Below are positions 50,150 through 59,356 of a stretch of 64,000 nt of DNA, piece after piece. The position numbers and the translations under genes are program-made. This DNA is from Weizmannia acidilactici. GTDB lineage: Bacteria; Bacillota; Bacilli; Bacillales; Bacillaceae_C. Below the pieces are notes generated by a model, which did no database searches, was not told the DNA's origin, and worked only from the letters and a program-made list of their open reading frames with translations. Each line of letters starts with the position of its first letter. Position 1 is the stretch's first letter. The stretch is from positions 1 to 64,000 of the forward strand of contig NZ_BKZP01000012.1 of the NCBI RefSeq assembly GCF_008974185.1. Reading direction: 5' to 3'.

Positions 50150-51352
50150 TTAATTTTTCCCTGTTTCTGCAGAACCGGAACCACTCACGCTCTGCGCCTG
50201 CCAGTAATATTGGGCAAACACATCGGCAAATACATCCATCGTCCGGTACATCTCTTCAAATGTGTTATCGACGCCCCCGACTTCAATCAAAAAAGAATTC
50301 CCCGATAAATCCTGGTTGAATTTTCCGTTTGTGAGCGCGCCTTTTTTCAAGATGACACCCCTTGATAAATTTTTATATTTCTTTTTAATCAGGTTGTGCA
50401 AATCCTCGGCAAGCTTTGCATTTTTTTCCCAATTCGGGTTTTCCCCGCCAATAATAAAAGCGATTTTTGCGTAAGATTTTCCGTTTATTTCTACTGTCGT
50501 ATCTTTTCTTCTTCTTGAGTCGCGGTGGACATCGATAAAATACTGGAGATCGCGGTCATTTTTCATGGCAGCTTCAACTACGGTCCGCGATTCCTGGTAG
50601 GACTGGGTATAGTCCATATGGTTCTGGACGAGCAATTTTTGAATATCGGTCGTACTGGAGGTGGCGCCGATCCCTCTGTCCTCCAAGTCCTGTGCCAGCT
50701 TTTCACCGACTTTCGTGACGTTGATTTTCGAGTGCTGGGCCAGATTCGGGTTCGTAACGCCTTTTAAATATGGCAAGTAAGATTCATGCGTATGCGTAAA
50801 ATAGATAAATACTCGCTTTTTTCCGCCGGTTGTCCTTTCGGGAGGCTGCTTGGCTTCATCACTGCTGCTTTTATCATCAATTTGATCCGTGTTTTGCGTT
50901 GCCGGGTCTTTTGCTTTCAAAGCACTGTCGGGCGGGACGGATTCGATCGGCACATTTGTATAATTAGCGCCATCGCCGGCCACTAAAATTTTGCTGTCAA
51001 AGATTTCAAAGCCGGGCAGCTCGCGCCCAAGAAAACTGCGCGGATCTTCAAAACGGATGTTGGTCAACATTTCAAATACAAGATTGCTGACCGGACGCTC
51101 GTCCTGAACCGGAAAGTTGTGCACAAGCAGCTGGCTGTCCGACAGTAAGTACTTGTACAATGTTTTGCTTGAAAAATGTTTTGCCGCTTCATTGACAGCG
51201 GAAGACGACACACGGTATCCCGGCTTTAATGACGTCAGCGTGCCGATTAATATAAACACAAGCAACAGGGACATGATGACAATGGAAATCAGGTGAATGA
51301 TACTTGTCAGATTGAGAATAAAAAAATGGCTGGATTGCCTGCCGAGTTTCAT
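50150..51352 (-). CDS. spoIIP: stage II sporulation protein P
   Basis: The 400-aa peptidoglycan amidase/endopeptidase acts with SpoIID in septal thinning and engulfment. One membrane anchor (about 24-46) is followed by a linker and the catalytic domain; zinc-ligand motifs are [17 protein letters not shown] and LIEVGG. ATG at 51352 with SD AAAGGGTGG. A CATAAGAT element upstream resembles a sigma-E -10. Confidence 0.95.
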   Translation of the reverse strand: MKLGRQSSHFFILNLTSIIHLISIVIMSLLLVFILIGTLTSLKPGYRVSSSAVNEAAKHFSSKTLYKYLLSDSQLLVHNFPVQDERPVSNLVFEMLTNIRFEDPRSFLGRELPGFEIFDSKILVAGDGANYTNVPIESVPPDSALKAKDPATQNTDQIDDKSSSDEAKQPPERTTGGKKRVFIYFTHTHESYLPYLKGVTNPNLAQHSKINVTKVGEKLAQDLEDRGIGATSSTTDIQKLLVQNHMDYTQSYQESRTVVEAAMKNDRDLQYFIDVHRDSRRRKDTTVEINGKSYAKIAFIIGGENPNWEKNAKLAEDLHNLIKKKYKNLSRGVILKKGALTNGKFNQDLSGNSFLIEVGGVDNTFEEMYRTMDVFADVFAQYYWQAQSVSGSGSAETGKN

Positions 51353-51425
51353 CGTCCCACCCTTTCCAATCAAGTCTATTACTATCTAATAAATCTTATG
51401 GCTTTCATAGAAAGAATAGAACGAA

Positions 51426-51597
51426 GAAATGCGGAGGGCGCTTGATTATCGGCGTTCGGATATTTTAGACTCCTGACTGGGATAAAGGAAACATGGCGAG
51501 GTATCGAGCCGATATTGACTAATCGTAGGGAAGCGGCCGGAAAATCCGCCAGCCGATAGCGCCAGCAGCTGGACATCCCGAAATGCGGAGGGCGCTT
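51426..51597 (-). repeat. dispersed intergenic repeat, tail block duplicated
   Basis: An exact 18-bp direct repeat (GAAATGCGGAGGGCGCTT at 51426 and 51580) flanks about 135 bp. Read on the minus strand the unit starts near TGTCCAGCTGCTGGCGC and ends AAGCGCCCTCCGCATTTC, a pattern I recall as a frequent Bacillaceae intergenic repeat. The extra tail copy suggests a second, truncated unit in tandem. No protein is encoded. Confidence 0.5.
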
Positions 51598-51624
51598 CTC
51601 CGGCATGGGAAAAACGCCCTCTCT

Positions 51625-52725
51625 TCATCCCGTCTTAAACCCTGTATTTTCTTGGTTGACGGATGAATGCAGGGCCGCATTCAGTCCGCTTGCCAACAGA
51701 TTTGCCATATCCCCGATAAATACATCGATTTCTTTCGGCGTTACCATCAAATTATGGCCGAGCGGCGCGAGCACTTCATGGATCAGCTTCCGTTTTTCTT
51801 CATCTTCCAAATTTCCGACCATCCCCATGAACATTTTCCGCGCCTCACTCCCCGGCATATCCTCTTCCGTCAGGGTCCGCTTCTCACCGAATGTAAGCCC
51901 TGCCGGCGCAAGTGCCCGCGACGGCCGCGACGACTCTCTTATTTCTTTCCCGAAATGTTTTAAAAGGAAATCGATCGTATCGCTCGTAATCGTCACAGCG
52001 TCGACAACGGTCGGAACGCCAATCGCAATCACGGGCACCCCGAGCGTTTCCTTTGACAGCTCTTTTCTTTTATTGCCGATGCCCGACCCAGGCTGGATGC
52101 CTGTATCCGAAATTTGTATGGTGGCATTGACCCTTTCCAGCGAGCGGGACGCCAGTGCATCCACGACAATGATAAAATCCGGCTTCGTTTTTTCACTGAC
52201 GCCGAAAATAATGTCGCTCGTTTCAATGCCGGTCAGCCCCATCACGCCAGGGGCAAGCGCGCTCACCGGCCTGTAGCCGGATTCAACGCTTTCCGGCTCC
52301 AACTTAAACAAATGGCGCGTCACAAGAACTTTTTCGCAAACAAGGGGGCCGAGCGCATCCGGCGTTACATTCCAATTCCCGAGCCCCACGACAAGACAGC
52401 TCGCATCTTCCTTGATGTTCAAATTTTTTAAATACCGGTTAAATTCTTCCGCAAATACTTCTTCCACTTTTTGCTGGACTTCCGTATCCCCGTTACGGAT
52501 GCCCTGCACTTCAATCGTAAGATAATTTCCGGCTTTTTTTCCGAGCACTTTCTCCCCTTTTTTCGATATCTTCACGGTGGTGACTTTCATATCGTTTACA
52601 GTCCTTTCTTCCACCGTGACGCCTTCAAGCTCACCGCTTTCTTTATTTTTGATTTTTTCTTCAACGGCCAGATCACGGGCTTCAATCGCTAAATCCGTCC
52701 GGACGGAATAAATACTCAAATCCAT
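51625..52725 (-). CDS. gpr: germination protease GPR
   Basis: The 366-aa aspartate-type protease degrades small acid-soluble spore proteins on germination. It is made as a zymogen; the N-terminal VRTDLAIEA is the propeptide cleavage site and mimics SASP sites. Conserved blocks [25 protein letters not shown] and IDALASRS-like VVDALASRS are present. SD AAAGGAGG. Next to spoIIP as in B. subtilis. Confidence 0.96.
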   Translation of the reverse strand: MDLSIYSVRTDLAIEARDLAVEEKIKNKESGELEGVTVEERTVNDMKVTTVKISKKGEKVLGKKAGNYLTIEVQGIRNGDTEVQQKVEEVFAEEFNRYLKNLNIKEDASCLVVGLGNWNVTPDALGPLVCEKVLVTRHLFKLEPESVESGYRPVSALAPGVMGLTGIETSDIIFGVSEKTKPDFIIVVDALASRSLERVNATIQISDTGIQPGSGIGNKRKELSKETLGVPVIAIGVPTVVDAVTITSDTIDFLLKHFGKEIRESSRPSRALAPAGLTFGEKRTLTEEDMPGSEARKMFMGMVGNLEDEEKRKLIHEVLAPLGHNLMVTPKEIDVFIGDMANLLASGLNAALHSSVNQENTGFKTG

Positions 52726-52912
52726 TCGGTTTCCTCCTTTGGCGCTTCAATGTTTTTACCATTGTTTTTCCCTAATCCGGACAAACCATTCGGAAACCGG
52801 CAAATTGTTGTACAATGTATTGCAATATCACTTTCCATTTGTTACAATATCATTTGTTCTATAGTGCATGTGGACGAGTTAAAGATGTTTTTGCTCGCAG
52901 GAGGTGAAAGAA

Positions 52913-53173
52913 ATGCCAAACATTAAATCCGCAATCAAACGCGTAAAAGTCAGCGAAAAAAATAATGCACAAAACACAGCGGCAAAATCCGCCATGCGTA
53001 CTGCAGTGAAAAAATTCGAAGCTGCTGCTGCGAATAACGACGAAAATGCAAAAGAACTTTTAGTGAATGCGATAAAACATCTCGACAAAGCTGCATCTAA
53101 AGGTCTTATCCATAAAAATGCCGCAAACCGCAAAAAAGCACGCTTGATGAAAAAATTCTCCGCACAAGCGTAA
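52913..53173 (+). CDS. rpsT: 30S ribosomal protein S20
   Basis: The 86-aa basic helical protein ([12 protein letters not shown] start) binds 16S rRNA early in assembly. SD GGAGGTGA is perfect; ATG at 52913 is therefore taken over the upstream in-frame start. Divergent from gpr and ending at a terminator shared with holA. Confidence 0.97.
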   Translation: MPNIKSAIKRVKVSEKNNAQNTAAKSAMRTAVKKFEAAAANNDENAKELLVNAIKHLDKAASKGLIHKNAANRKKARLMKKFSAQA

Positions 53174-53176
53174 AAA

Positions 53177-53210
53177 ATAAAAAAGACGCCGATTGCGCGT
53201 CTTTTTTATT
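53177..53210. terminator. bidirectional terminator between rpsT and holA
   Basis: Stem AAAAAAGACGC/GCGTCTTTTTT with T-tracts on both strands. Confidence 0.87.
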
Positions 53211-54237
53211 TTGTTCCTGCCTTCATCCCATGCAGTTTAAACAAAAACATTTCAATAATCATTTCTTTTTTCAGGCCGCTGGATTTCATTTCGTAGTCGC
53301 TGTCTGCAAGCAGCGACATAATTTGGTTCAGTTCTTCCTGTGTAAACAGTTTGGCCTGCCCGGCCGCCAATTTTAGCCTGTAAGGATGCACTTTTAAATA
53401 GGAAGCGATTTGCTGTTGTCCGTAACCGCGCTTCGCCAGTTCTTTCGTCTGGTAAATCAGCCTGAACTGGCCCGAAATAAGCGCCAAAATTTTTATCGGT
53501 TCTTCGTTGAGCTTTAAAAGGTCGTAATAGATCCGGAGCGCCTCATCAATTTTACGCTGGACCACTTTTTCCACAAGTTCAAACACATTTTGCTCAAGCG
53601 ACCGCGCTGTTAAAGCGGCTACCATATCCAATGATATTTCATTTCCCTTGCCCGCATATAAACACAGCTTCATCATTTCATTGGCAAGGGCACTCATATC
53701 CGTGCCGGCAAGCGAAATCAGGAGTTCAGCCGCTTCCTTCCCGATCCGACAGCCTTCTCCGCCGGCGCGGCCAACAAGCCATTCTTTCAGCTCCCTTTCA
53801 TTTAATTTTTTGGCTTCCCCGACAGTTGCCTGTTTTTTGAGCAGCTTCACCAGTTTTTTCCGCTCATCCAGTTTTTCATAAGGCGCAACCAGCACCAAAA
53901 TGGAATAAGGAGCCGGCATCTTAACATATGCTTCCAGCTTGTCCAATTGGTGTTCCACTTTCTGCTTCGGCTTTTCGGCGGTTAAAAAGTACGGGTGATG
54001 CGCAATCACAATTCTTCTCTCCCCCATAAAAGGGAAAGTTTCAGCATCTTCAACAACCGTTTCGACCGGCGTTTCTTCCAAATCATAGGAAGCATAGTTA
54101 AAATCCATTTCTTCCGGGGCAAGGGCATGCCCAATCAATTTATTTTTCGTTTCCTGTATTAAATAATCTTCCGTGCCATACAATAAATAAAGCGGGGAAA
54201 ATTGCCCCCGTTCGATTTTTTTCCATAACTCGTCCAT
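53206..54237 (-). CDS. holA: DNA polymerase III delta subunit
   Basis: The 343-aa clamp-loader subunit opens the beta clamp. Its N-terminus (PLYLLYGTEDYLIQETKNKL) and the C-terminal collar domain fit HolA/YqeN (347 aa). ATG at 54237 is preferred to the TTG at 54252 because SD GGGAGCGA lies just upstream. Probable promoter: TTGCAA, 17 bp, TACCAT within 54262-54295, downstream of the terminator at 54309. Confidence 0.94.
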   Translation of the reverse strand: MDELWKKIERGQFSPLYLLYGTEDYLIQETKNKLIGHALAPEEMDFNYASYDLEETPVETVVEDAETFPFMGERRIVIAHHPYFLTAEKPKQKVEHQLDKLEAYVKMPAPYSILVLVAPYEKLDERKKLVKLLKKQATVGEAKKLNERELKEWLVGRAGGEGCRIGKEAAELLISLAGTDMSALANEMMKLCLYAGKGNEISLDMVAALTARSLEQNVFELVEKVVQRKIDEALRIYYDLLKLNEEPIKILALISGQFRLIYQTKELAKRGYGQQQIASYLKVHPYRLKLAAGQAKLFTQEELNQIMSLLADSDYEMKSSGLKKEMIIEMFLFKLHGMKAGTK

Positions 54238-54308
54238 TCTTCTCGCTCCCAAACTGCTCTACTTCCTATGGTATAAAAACTGGCGCTCCGTTGCAAGGAA
54301 AACAAATG

Positions 54309-54465
54309 AAAAAGGGGATTTGTAAGAAATCCCCTTTATCTATATAAACGCTAATGGAAAAGTCCCAGGATGCTTTCCCATTAACGGTGGACCCCTTTAC
54401 CTTTATTGTCACCCGAAGGCCCAGGGCTATGATTGACAACTCCTGGCACCCAAAAATTTGTAGAA
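54309..54465 (-). ncRNA. candidate structured small RNA or orphan leader with terminator
   Basis: About 155 nt on the minus strand between divergent holA and yqzM. Reading 5'-3' it holds TTGTCA..TGACAA enclosing a GCC-TTCG-GGT tetraloop hairpin, a TAATGG..AAAG/CTTT..CCATTA hairpin, and finally a perfect AAAGGGGATTT/AAATCCCCTTT terminator at 54309-54337 ending in five T. The terminator precedes holA's likely promoter, so it does not serve a known gene. No clear promoter was found. Confidence 0.35.
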
Positions 54466-54484
54466 ATGATTCAGAAATTATAAT
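54457..54484 (+). promoter_or_regulatory. probable promoter of yqzM
   Basis: -35 TTTGTA, 16-bp spacer, -10 TATAAT, followed by a short leader with SD. Confidence 0.55.
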
Positions 54485-54513
54485 ATAATCTAAAAAACAA
54501 AGGGGGGGATTAG

Positions 54514-54648
54514 ATGAACGAATTCGAGCAGGATGTCCAGTCGAAAACAAATGATGTCGTCGACTCCGCTGCAGGGTTTCTCGTCTCTTTTTTATTTTTT
54601 GCCGTTATGTTTATCATTGCCACAGCTGTTGACATCATCGGGAAATAA
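54514..54648 (+). CDS. yqzM: YqzM family small membrane protein
   Basis: The 44-aa protein starts MNEFEQDVQSKTNDVVDSA and has one hydrophobic helix (22-40), as in YqzM of B. subtilis, at the same place between holA and comEC. SD AAAGGGGGGG lies 5 nt before the ATG. Function unknown. An intrinsic terminator follows. Confidence 0.9.
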   Translation: MNEFEQDVQSKTNDVVDSAAGFLVSFLFFAVMFIIATAVDIIGK

Positions 54649-54656
54649 AACTAAAG

Positions 54657-54707
54657 GGCCCGGGCGCAATCCGGCAGGGCAAAAGCCGGTTCGGCCGGGT
54701 TTTTTTG
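54657..54707 (+). terminator. intrinsic terminator of yqzM
   Basis: Nested GC-rich hairpins (outer CCCGG/CCGGG, inner CCGG/CCGG) followed by eight T. Confidence 0.82.
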
Positions 54708-54737
54708 CTCCATCTTTCTTCTTGAAGCTACTTTATA

Positions 54738-57023
54738 CTATGGAAGGACGGTTAAAAAGGTTCCCCTTTCTTTGAAAAAGCGGTACTGTACCGCTCCGTC
54801 TTCATCCGTGCGGAAAATCAACACATGCGCTTTCTTGAGTCTCCGAATTACTTCCTGGTTTGGATGCCCGAAGCGGTTATCTTTCCCTACGGAAATGACC
54901 ACAACCGAGGGCTTATACTGCCGCAGCAGCGTTTCGCCCGTAGAGGTCTTGCTGCCGTGGTGACCGGCTTTCAGCACATCAATGTGCAATGCCGGATATG
55001 CCGCAACCAGCTTTTCCTCCCCCTCCTGTTCAAGATCCCCCGTAAAAAGCCATGTTTTCCCGCCCATTGCGGCGTAAAGCACAAGCGAGCCATTATTGCC
55101 TTCATACTTGCTGTCAAACGGCGAGACATATTGGAAAACGCCGAAATTGTTCCGCCATCCATTCCCGTTTTTCATCTCATAAACTGGAATCTTTTTTTGT
55201 GCAGCATGAGCGAGCATTTTCCGCATTAACGGCTTTTCCCACGAATGGGGCGAAATATGGATCTCTTTGACGCGCAATGACCGGATAACCGCCGCCGCAC
55301 CCCCGATATGGTCTTCATCGCTGTGCGTTAAAATCAATTTGTCGATCGTACCAATTCCTTTGCTTTTTAAAAACGGGACAACAATATCTTTACCAACTTC
55401 AAACGGATTTTTTCTTTTTTTCCAAGCTGGTTTCTCAAACTGCACAGTTCCCCCTGTATCGATCAAATAGGTTCCCCTCCCCAGCGGAAGCCGGATTAAA
55501 ATGCTGTCCCCCTGCCCGACATCAATAAATGTAACTTCGCCAAAAAGCGGATGATTTTCGCTTAAGATCAAGCAAAAAATAATAAAAACAAGCGGCAGCA
55601 CGGAGCGGATGATTTTCTTTCCTCCCTCCATCAAGACAAAGCCATACACAATCGCCGCTGCTATAAGGATCAGCACCCAAAGCGGCGGCTTTCCGGTTAA
55701 AACGGTGGACCACCTCGTATCGATCATTTCCCCCATTTTTTCTGAAAGGGCAACCATCCAGTTGAAACATGAAGAAAAAAACGAAAAAAGCGGCGGAGCA
55801 AGCCATTCTGAGGCAAACGCCAAAACAGCAAGCGGAAGCAATATATAAGTGTACAATGGAATGTAAACGAGATTGGAAAGCAAGCCGATGGCGGAGAACT
55901 CATAAAAAGAATAACAGAGGACCGGCACAGCCGCCAATTGGGAAATGAAAGAAATGGCAAGCCCTTTTTTCAACGCACCCCGCATGTTTTCTAAAATGCC
56001 GCCCGAAAGCAAAAGGGCAAGGCAAACGGCAAATGACAGCTGGAAACCGATATTGTAAAGGATAAAAACATCTTTCAGCAAAAATAAAATAAAACAAATC
56101 GATAAAGCATCAAGTATGCCGACCGGGAGCTTTTTTTGGGCGGATAAAAGCAAAAGAACCGACATCGCGGCAGACCGTGAAACAGGCGGATTCAACCCGC
56201 ACAGCACCGCATACACCGGCAGGATCAACATTAAACAGATGGCAGCGCGTTCCCTTGTTATGCCGATCCGGATCAAGAGATAAAAGCATGCGCCCGCTAC
56301 CAATTGCACGTGCAACCCGGAAATCGCCAGCAGGTGGACGACGCCGAGCCTTTGGTAAAGCTGGTAAACACTGTCGTCAAAATTTTCCTGTTCGCCGAGC
56401 AAAAGCGCTTCCGCATAAGGCGCTGTACGTTCCGGGAAAGTATTTTCGATTTGAAGCAGGAGAGTATGGCGAATTTGCTTAAAAACGCTTCTCCATTGAT
56501 GGGGTGGTTTGCCGCAGGAAAGGATACGGTCCGCTTGAAAAATCCAGTGGATATGCTGATGGGCTAAATATTCGCGGTAATTGAACATAGAGGGGTTGCG
56601 GTTCGGCTCCGGGGCTTCCAGTTCCCCTCCAGCCGTGCAAATCGTTCCGGGGGAAATTATGTTTTTTAAGTTTTCCAAATCCGTTTCCTGATTTGCATAA
56701 TATTGGAATAGGATTTTTTCTTTTCCGGCATCCGCCGTGCCTTTGATATGGTTTCCGTCTATTTTCGGATAATCTTTGAAACGGACGGTCAATTGGGCGC
56801 TACCGGCTTGAAGCACTGTATGGGAGGTAGCGGATTGCCAAAAACCGCTAAAAAACCCCAGCCCGTAAAGGGCGGCAGATGCGAGGATAACGGGCCTCTT
56901 TTTCAGCATAAAGATGCGAATCCAAACCAAATGGGCGGACAGAACAAGAAGAAGCGGCGCATGAAGGCCTGCGAGCGCCCCGCTTAAAGACGCGAGCGCC
57001 GCAAACAGCCATTTTCCTTTCAT
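54738..57023 (-). CDS. comEC: DNA internalisation channel protein ComEC
   Basis: The 761-aa membrane protein moves single-stranded DNA across the membrane during transformation. N-terminal helices and an OB-like extracellular part (60-180) precede the competence domain with many helices (215-500) and a C-terminal metallo-beta-lactamase-like domain with THSDEDHIGG and GHHGSKTS. All motifs are intact. Last gene of comEA-comEB-comEC. Confidence 0.96.
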   Translation of the reverse strand: MKGKWLFAALASLSGALAGLHAPLLLVLSAHLVWIRIFMLKKRPVILASAALYGLGFFSGFWQSATSHTVLQAGSAQLTVRFKDYPKIDGNHIKGTADAGKEKILFQYYANQETDLENLKNIISPGTICTAGGELEAPEPNRNPSMFNYREYLAHQHIHWIFQADRILSCGKPPHQWRSVFKQIRHTLLLQIENTFPERTAPYAEALLLGEQENFDDSVYQLYQRLGVVHLLAISGLHVQLVAGACFYLLIRIGITRERAAICLMLILPVYAVLCGLNPPVSRSAAMSVLLLLSAQKKLPVGILDALSICFILFLLKDVFILYNIGFQLSFAVCLALLLSGGILENMRGALKKGLAISFISQLAAVPVLCYSFYEFSAIGLLSNLVYIPLYTYILLPLAVLAFASEWLAPPLFSFFSSCFNWMVALSEKMGEMIDTRWSTVLTGKPPLWVLILIAAAIVYGFVLMEGGKKIIRSVLPLVFIIFCLILSENHPLFGEVTFIDVGQGDSILIRLPLGRGTYLIDTGGTVQFEKPAWKKRKNPFEVGKDIVVPFLKSKGIGTIDKLILTHSDEDHIGGAAAVIRSLRVKEIHISPHSWEKPLMRKMLAHAAQKKIPVYEMKNGNGWRNNFGVFQYVSPFDSKYEGNNGSLVLYAAMGGKTWLFTGDLEQEGEEKLVAAYPALHIDVLKAGHHGSKTSTGETLLRQYKPSVVVISVGKDNRFGHPNQEVIRRLKKAHVLIFRTDEDGAVQYRFFKERGTFLTVLP

Positions 57024-57037
57024 CCTGCCGTCCGCCC

Positions 57038-57637
57038 TTACGGTTTTGGAACATGCCGGGTTTCCGCCAAAAATCCGCCCGCAAACAAAGCTTCAGCCTC
57101 TTCCCGCAAATTTTTTAATTCTTCGGCATCCGCGCCATGGTCTTTTGCAATCATAAACAACCTTTCAACCAGCTCGGCCTTTTCCTTTGCATGGATATCC
57201 AAAGATTCCGGCAGAAACGCCACATGTTCGACATGGACGCCCGCTTTTTCAAACAGTTCCGCAGCATACGGGTGGACCCGGTAATCCTGCGCATAGTAGA
57301 CGGATTTAATGCCGGCCTGGATAATCGCTTTCGTGCATTGCAGGCACGGATAATGGGTCACATAAATTTCCGCATCTTTTGTCGCCACTCCGAACTTTGC
57401 ACATTGGAGAATCGCGTTCATTTCGGCATGGATCGTCCGCACACAATGCCCGTCAATCACATAACACCCTTTGTCAATGCAATGTTCATCGCCCGCGATG
57501 GAGCCATTGTACCCGCCTGCGATAATCCGTTTGTCCCTGACAATTGTAGCCCCTACAGCCAGCCTTGAACATGTGCTCCGGTAGGATAATAAATGGCTTT
57601 GCGCCAAAAAATACTGGTTCCAGGAAATCCGGTCCAT
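57038..57637 (-). CDS. comEB: dCMP deaminase family protein ComEB
   Basis: The 199-aa zinc enzyme converts dCMP to dUMP; it is not needed for DNA uptake but sits in the com operon. Zinc motifs are HAEMNA and PCLQCTK. The C-terminal 40 residues are a helical extension. It lies 14 nt before comEC and 26 nt after comEA. Confidence 0.95.
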   Translation of the reverse strand: MDRISWNQYFLAQSHLLSYRSTCSRLAVGATIVRDKRIIAGGYNGSIAGDEHCIDKGCYVIDGHCVRTIHAEMNAILQCAKFGVATKDAEIYVTHYPCLQCTKAIIQAGIKSVYYAQDYRVHPYAAELFEKAGVHVEHVAFLPESLDIHAKEKAELVERLFMIAKDHGADAEELKNLREEAEALFAGGFLAETRHVPKP

Positions 57638-57663
57638 AGATTTCTACTCCTTTTCACTCATTT

Positions 57664-58353
57664 TTATTGCAGTGTAATTGAACTTTCAATTTTGGCAAAC
57701 GTCTGGTCCCCAATCCCTGAGACATTTTTCAAATCTTCTGGTTTTTGGAAAGGCCCGTTTTTCTCGCGGTATTCAATAATCGCACGCGCCTTTGACGGGC
57801 CGATGCCGGGCAATGTCTCAAGCTGGGCTTCGTCGGCTGTATTGATATTGATTTTTTCGGCCGCCTCCCCGGGAGTTCCGGAAGCGGCATCAGAAGCAGG
57901 CTGCGCTGCAGTGCCGGAAGCCGTTCCCGCCGGCTGGGCCGGAACAGTTTTTTTGCCTTTTTCCGGCACTTGGATCACCATTTCATCCTTCACTCTCTGT
58001 GCGAGGTTCACCTGGGACTGGTCGGCATTTTTTTCAAAGCCCCCCGCTTTTTGTATGAGATCGTATACCCGTTCGTCCATATCCGCTTTGTATATGCCGG
58101 GATGTTTGACCGCCCCTTTCACATCCACGTAAATTTCATCAGGAACCTGCGCCTCCGCTGCACCGGACTGCGCCCCGGCGGTATCCCCGGCAGACGTTCC
58201 GGCCCCGGGCTGCACAGCCGTTTCAGACGGGGTATACTTCTGCTCAGTGCTGTCCATGTTTTTATTTTGGCTAAAATAAAACAATATTGCAATACTGATT
58301 GCCGCTAACGCTGCCGTAGCATGCCAGCGGTACTTGGAAAGAAACTCTTTCAA
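57664..58353 (-). CDS. comEA: competence DNA receptor ComEA
   Basis: The 229-aa protein binds double-stranded DNA at the cell surface. A membrane anchor (10-28) is followed by a Pro/Thr/Ala/Gly linker, a SLBB domain (about 72-125, YVDVKGAVKHPGIY), a second flexible linker, and a C-terminal helix-hairpin-helix pair (165-229, NINTADEAQLETLPGIG). The start is TTG at 58353 with SD GAGGTGA. First gene of the operon, divergent from comER. Confidence 0.95.
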   Translation of the reverse strand: MKEFLSKYRWHATAALAAISIAILFYFSQNKNMDSTEQKYTPSETAVQPGAGTSAGDTAGAQSGAAEAQVPDEIYVDVKGAVKHPGIYKADMDERVYDLIQKAGGFEKNADQSQVNLAQRVKDEMVIQVPEKGKKTVPAQPAGTASGTAAQPASDAASGTPGEAAEKININTADEAQLETLPGIGPSKARAIIEYREKNGPFQKPEDLKNVSGIGDQTFAKIESSITLQ

Positions 58354-58384
58354 AACGGTTCACCTCTTTTTCATATCCGGTCTT

Positions 58385-58410
58385 CATTCCACATATATTG
58401 TTATGGAATG
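58385..58410. promoter_or_regulatory. dyad in the comEA/comER divergent control region
   Basis: CATTCC-N14-GGAATG forms a perfect 6-bp inverted repeat around an AT-rich core (CATATATTGTTAT) between the two divergent genes. No match to the ComK AAAA-N5-TTTT pattern was seen. Role unknown. Confidence 0.3.
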
Positions 58411-58446
58411 CTAAAAGAATTAGCAGCTGAAGGAGGGAAAGCCATC

Positions 58447-59265
58447 ATGAACATTGGAGTGATCGGGACGGGTAATATGGGCAGCATTTTAATCGAAGCT
58501 TTGATTGATGTCGGTGCCATTACTCCTTCGCAATTATGGATTACGAACAGAACACCTGAAAAAGCCGAATTATTGAAAAATAAATATCCTGGCATTCGGG
58601 TTGGAAATATAAAAGATGTCATCCGGAATGGGGAATTGGTTTTACTGTGCGTAAAACCGCTTGATATGCACGGCATTCTGAGCAGGTACGGGGCTGCCTT
58701 CCGAAAAGAGCAGTGCCTCGTAAGCATTACGAGCCCGGTTACGGTTGAACAGCTCGCTTCCGTTGTGCCCTGCTCATGCGCAAGAGCGATTCCTAGCATT
58801 ACGAACAGGGCTTTAGCGGGGGCCGTATTATTGACTTTCGGCAGCCAGTGCACAGATGGATGGCGGAAAAAATTAACCGCATTGTTTTCAAAAATTTCGA
58901 AGCCGATTGAAATCGGCCAGCAGATTACGAGGGTTGCCTCCGATCTTGTCAGCTGCGGCCCCGCGTTTTTCAGCTTTTTGGCGCAAAAAATGGTGGAAGG
59001 AGCCGTAAATAAAACAAACATCGACAGGGGCACCGCTACGGTACTGACTGCTGAAATGCTGGTTGGGGTGGGGGAGCTGTTAAAACAAAATTTTTACACA
59101 CTGCCTGCATTGCAGGAAAAGGTGACCGTAAAAGGTGGTATTACCGGGGAAGGCATCAAAGTGCTCGAAAAAGAAACTGATGGCATGTTCGAGAAGCTCT
59201 TTGAAGCGACGCACGAAAAATTTAAAGAGGACATGGAAGCAGTTGCCAGGCAATTCGGCATATAA
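58447..59265 (+). CDS. comER: late competence protein ComER, pyrroline-5-carboxylate reductase family
   Basis: The 272-aa protein has an N-terminal NAD(P)-binding fold (IGVIGTGNMGSIL) and a C-terminal P5CR-like dimerisation domain. In Bacillus it is encoded opposite comEA and affects sporulation and biofilm onset; it is dispensable for transformation. ATG at 58447 with SD GGAGGG. Confidence 0.94.
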   Translation: MNIGVIGTGNMGSILIEALIDVGAITPSQLWITNRTPEKAELLKNKYPGIRVGNIKDVIRNGELVLLCVKPLDMHGILSRYGAAFRKEQCLVSITSPVTVEQLASVVPCSCARAIPSITNRALAGAVLLTFGSQCTDGWRKKLTALFSKISKPIEIGQQITRVASDLVSCGPAFFSFLAQKMVEGAVNKTNIDRGTATVLTAEMLVGVGELLKQNFYTLPALQEKVTVKGGITGEGIKVLEKETDGMFEKLFEATHEKFKEDMEAVARQFGI

Positions 59266-59320
59266 TAATGATTCGACATTTTCTTTCATATTCCTGCACA
59301 TCTTTTTAAATTTTTTTGCA

Positions 59321-59356
59321 AAAAAGGCATTCTGCCGCAAAACAGAATGCCTTTTT
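59321..59356. terminator. bidirectional terminator between comER and yqeM
   Basis: Perfect 14-bp stem AAAAAGGCATTCTG with complement, T-tract on both sides. Confidence 0.9.

Noticed and set aside
54313-54355. 13-codon ORF reading MKKGICKKSPLSI on the plus strand
   Set aside because: It is formed by the terminator hairpin arms at 54309-54337; coding is coincidental.
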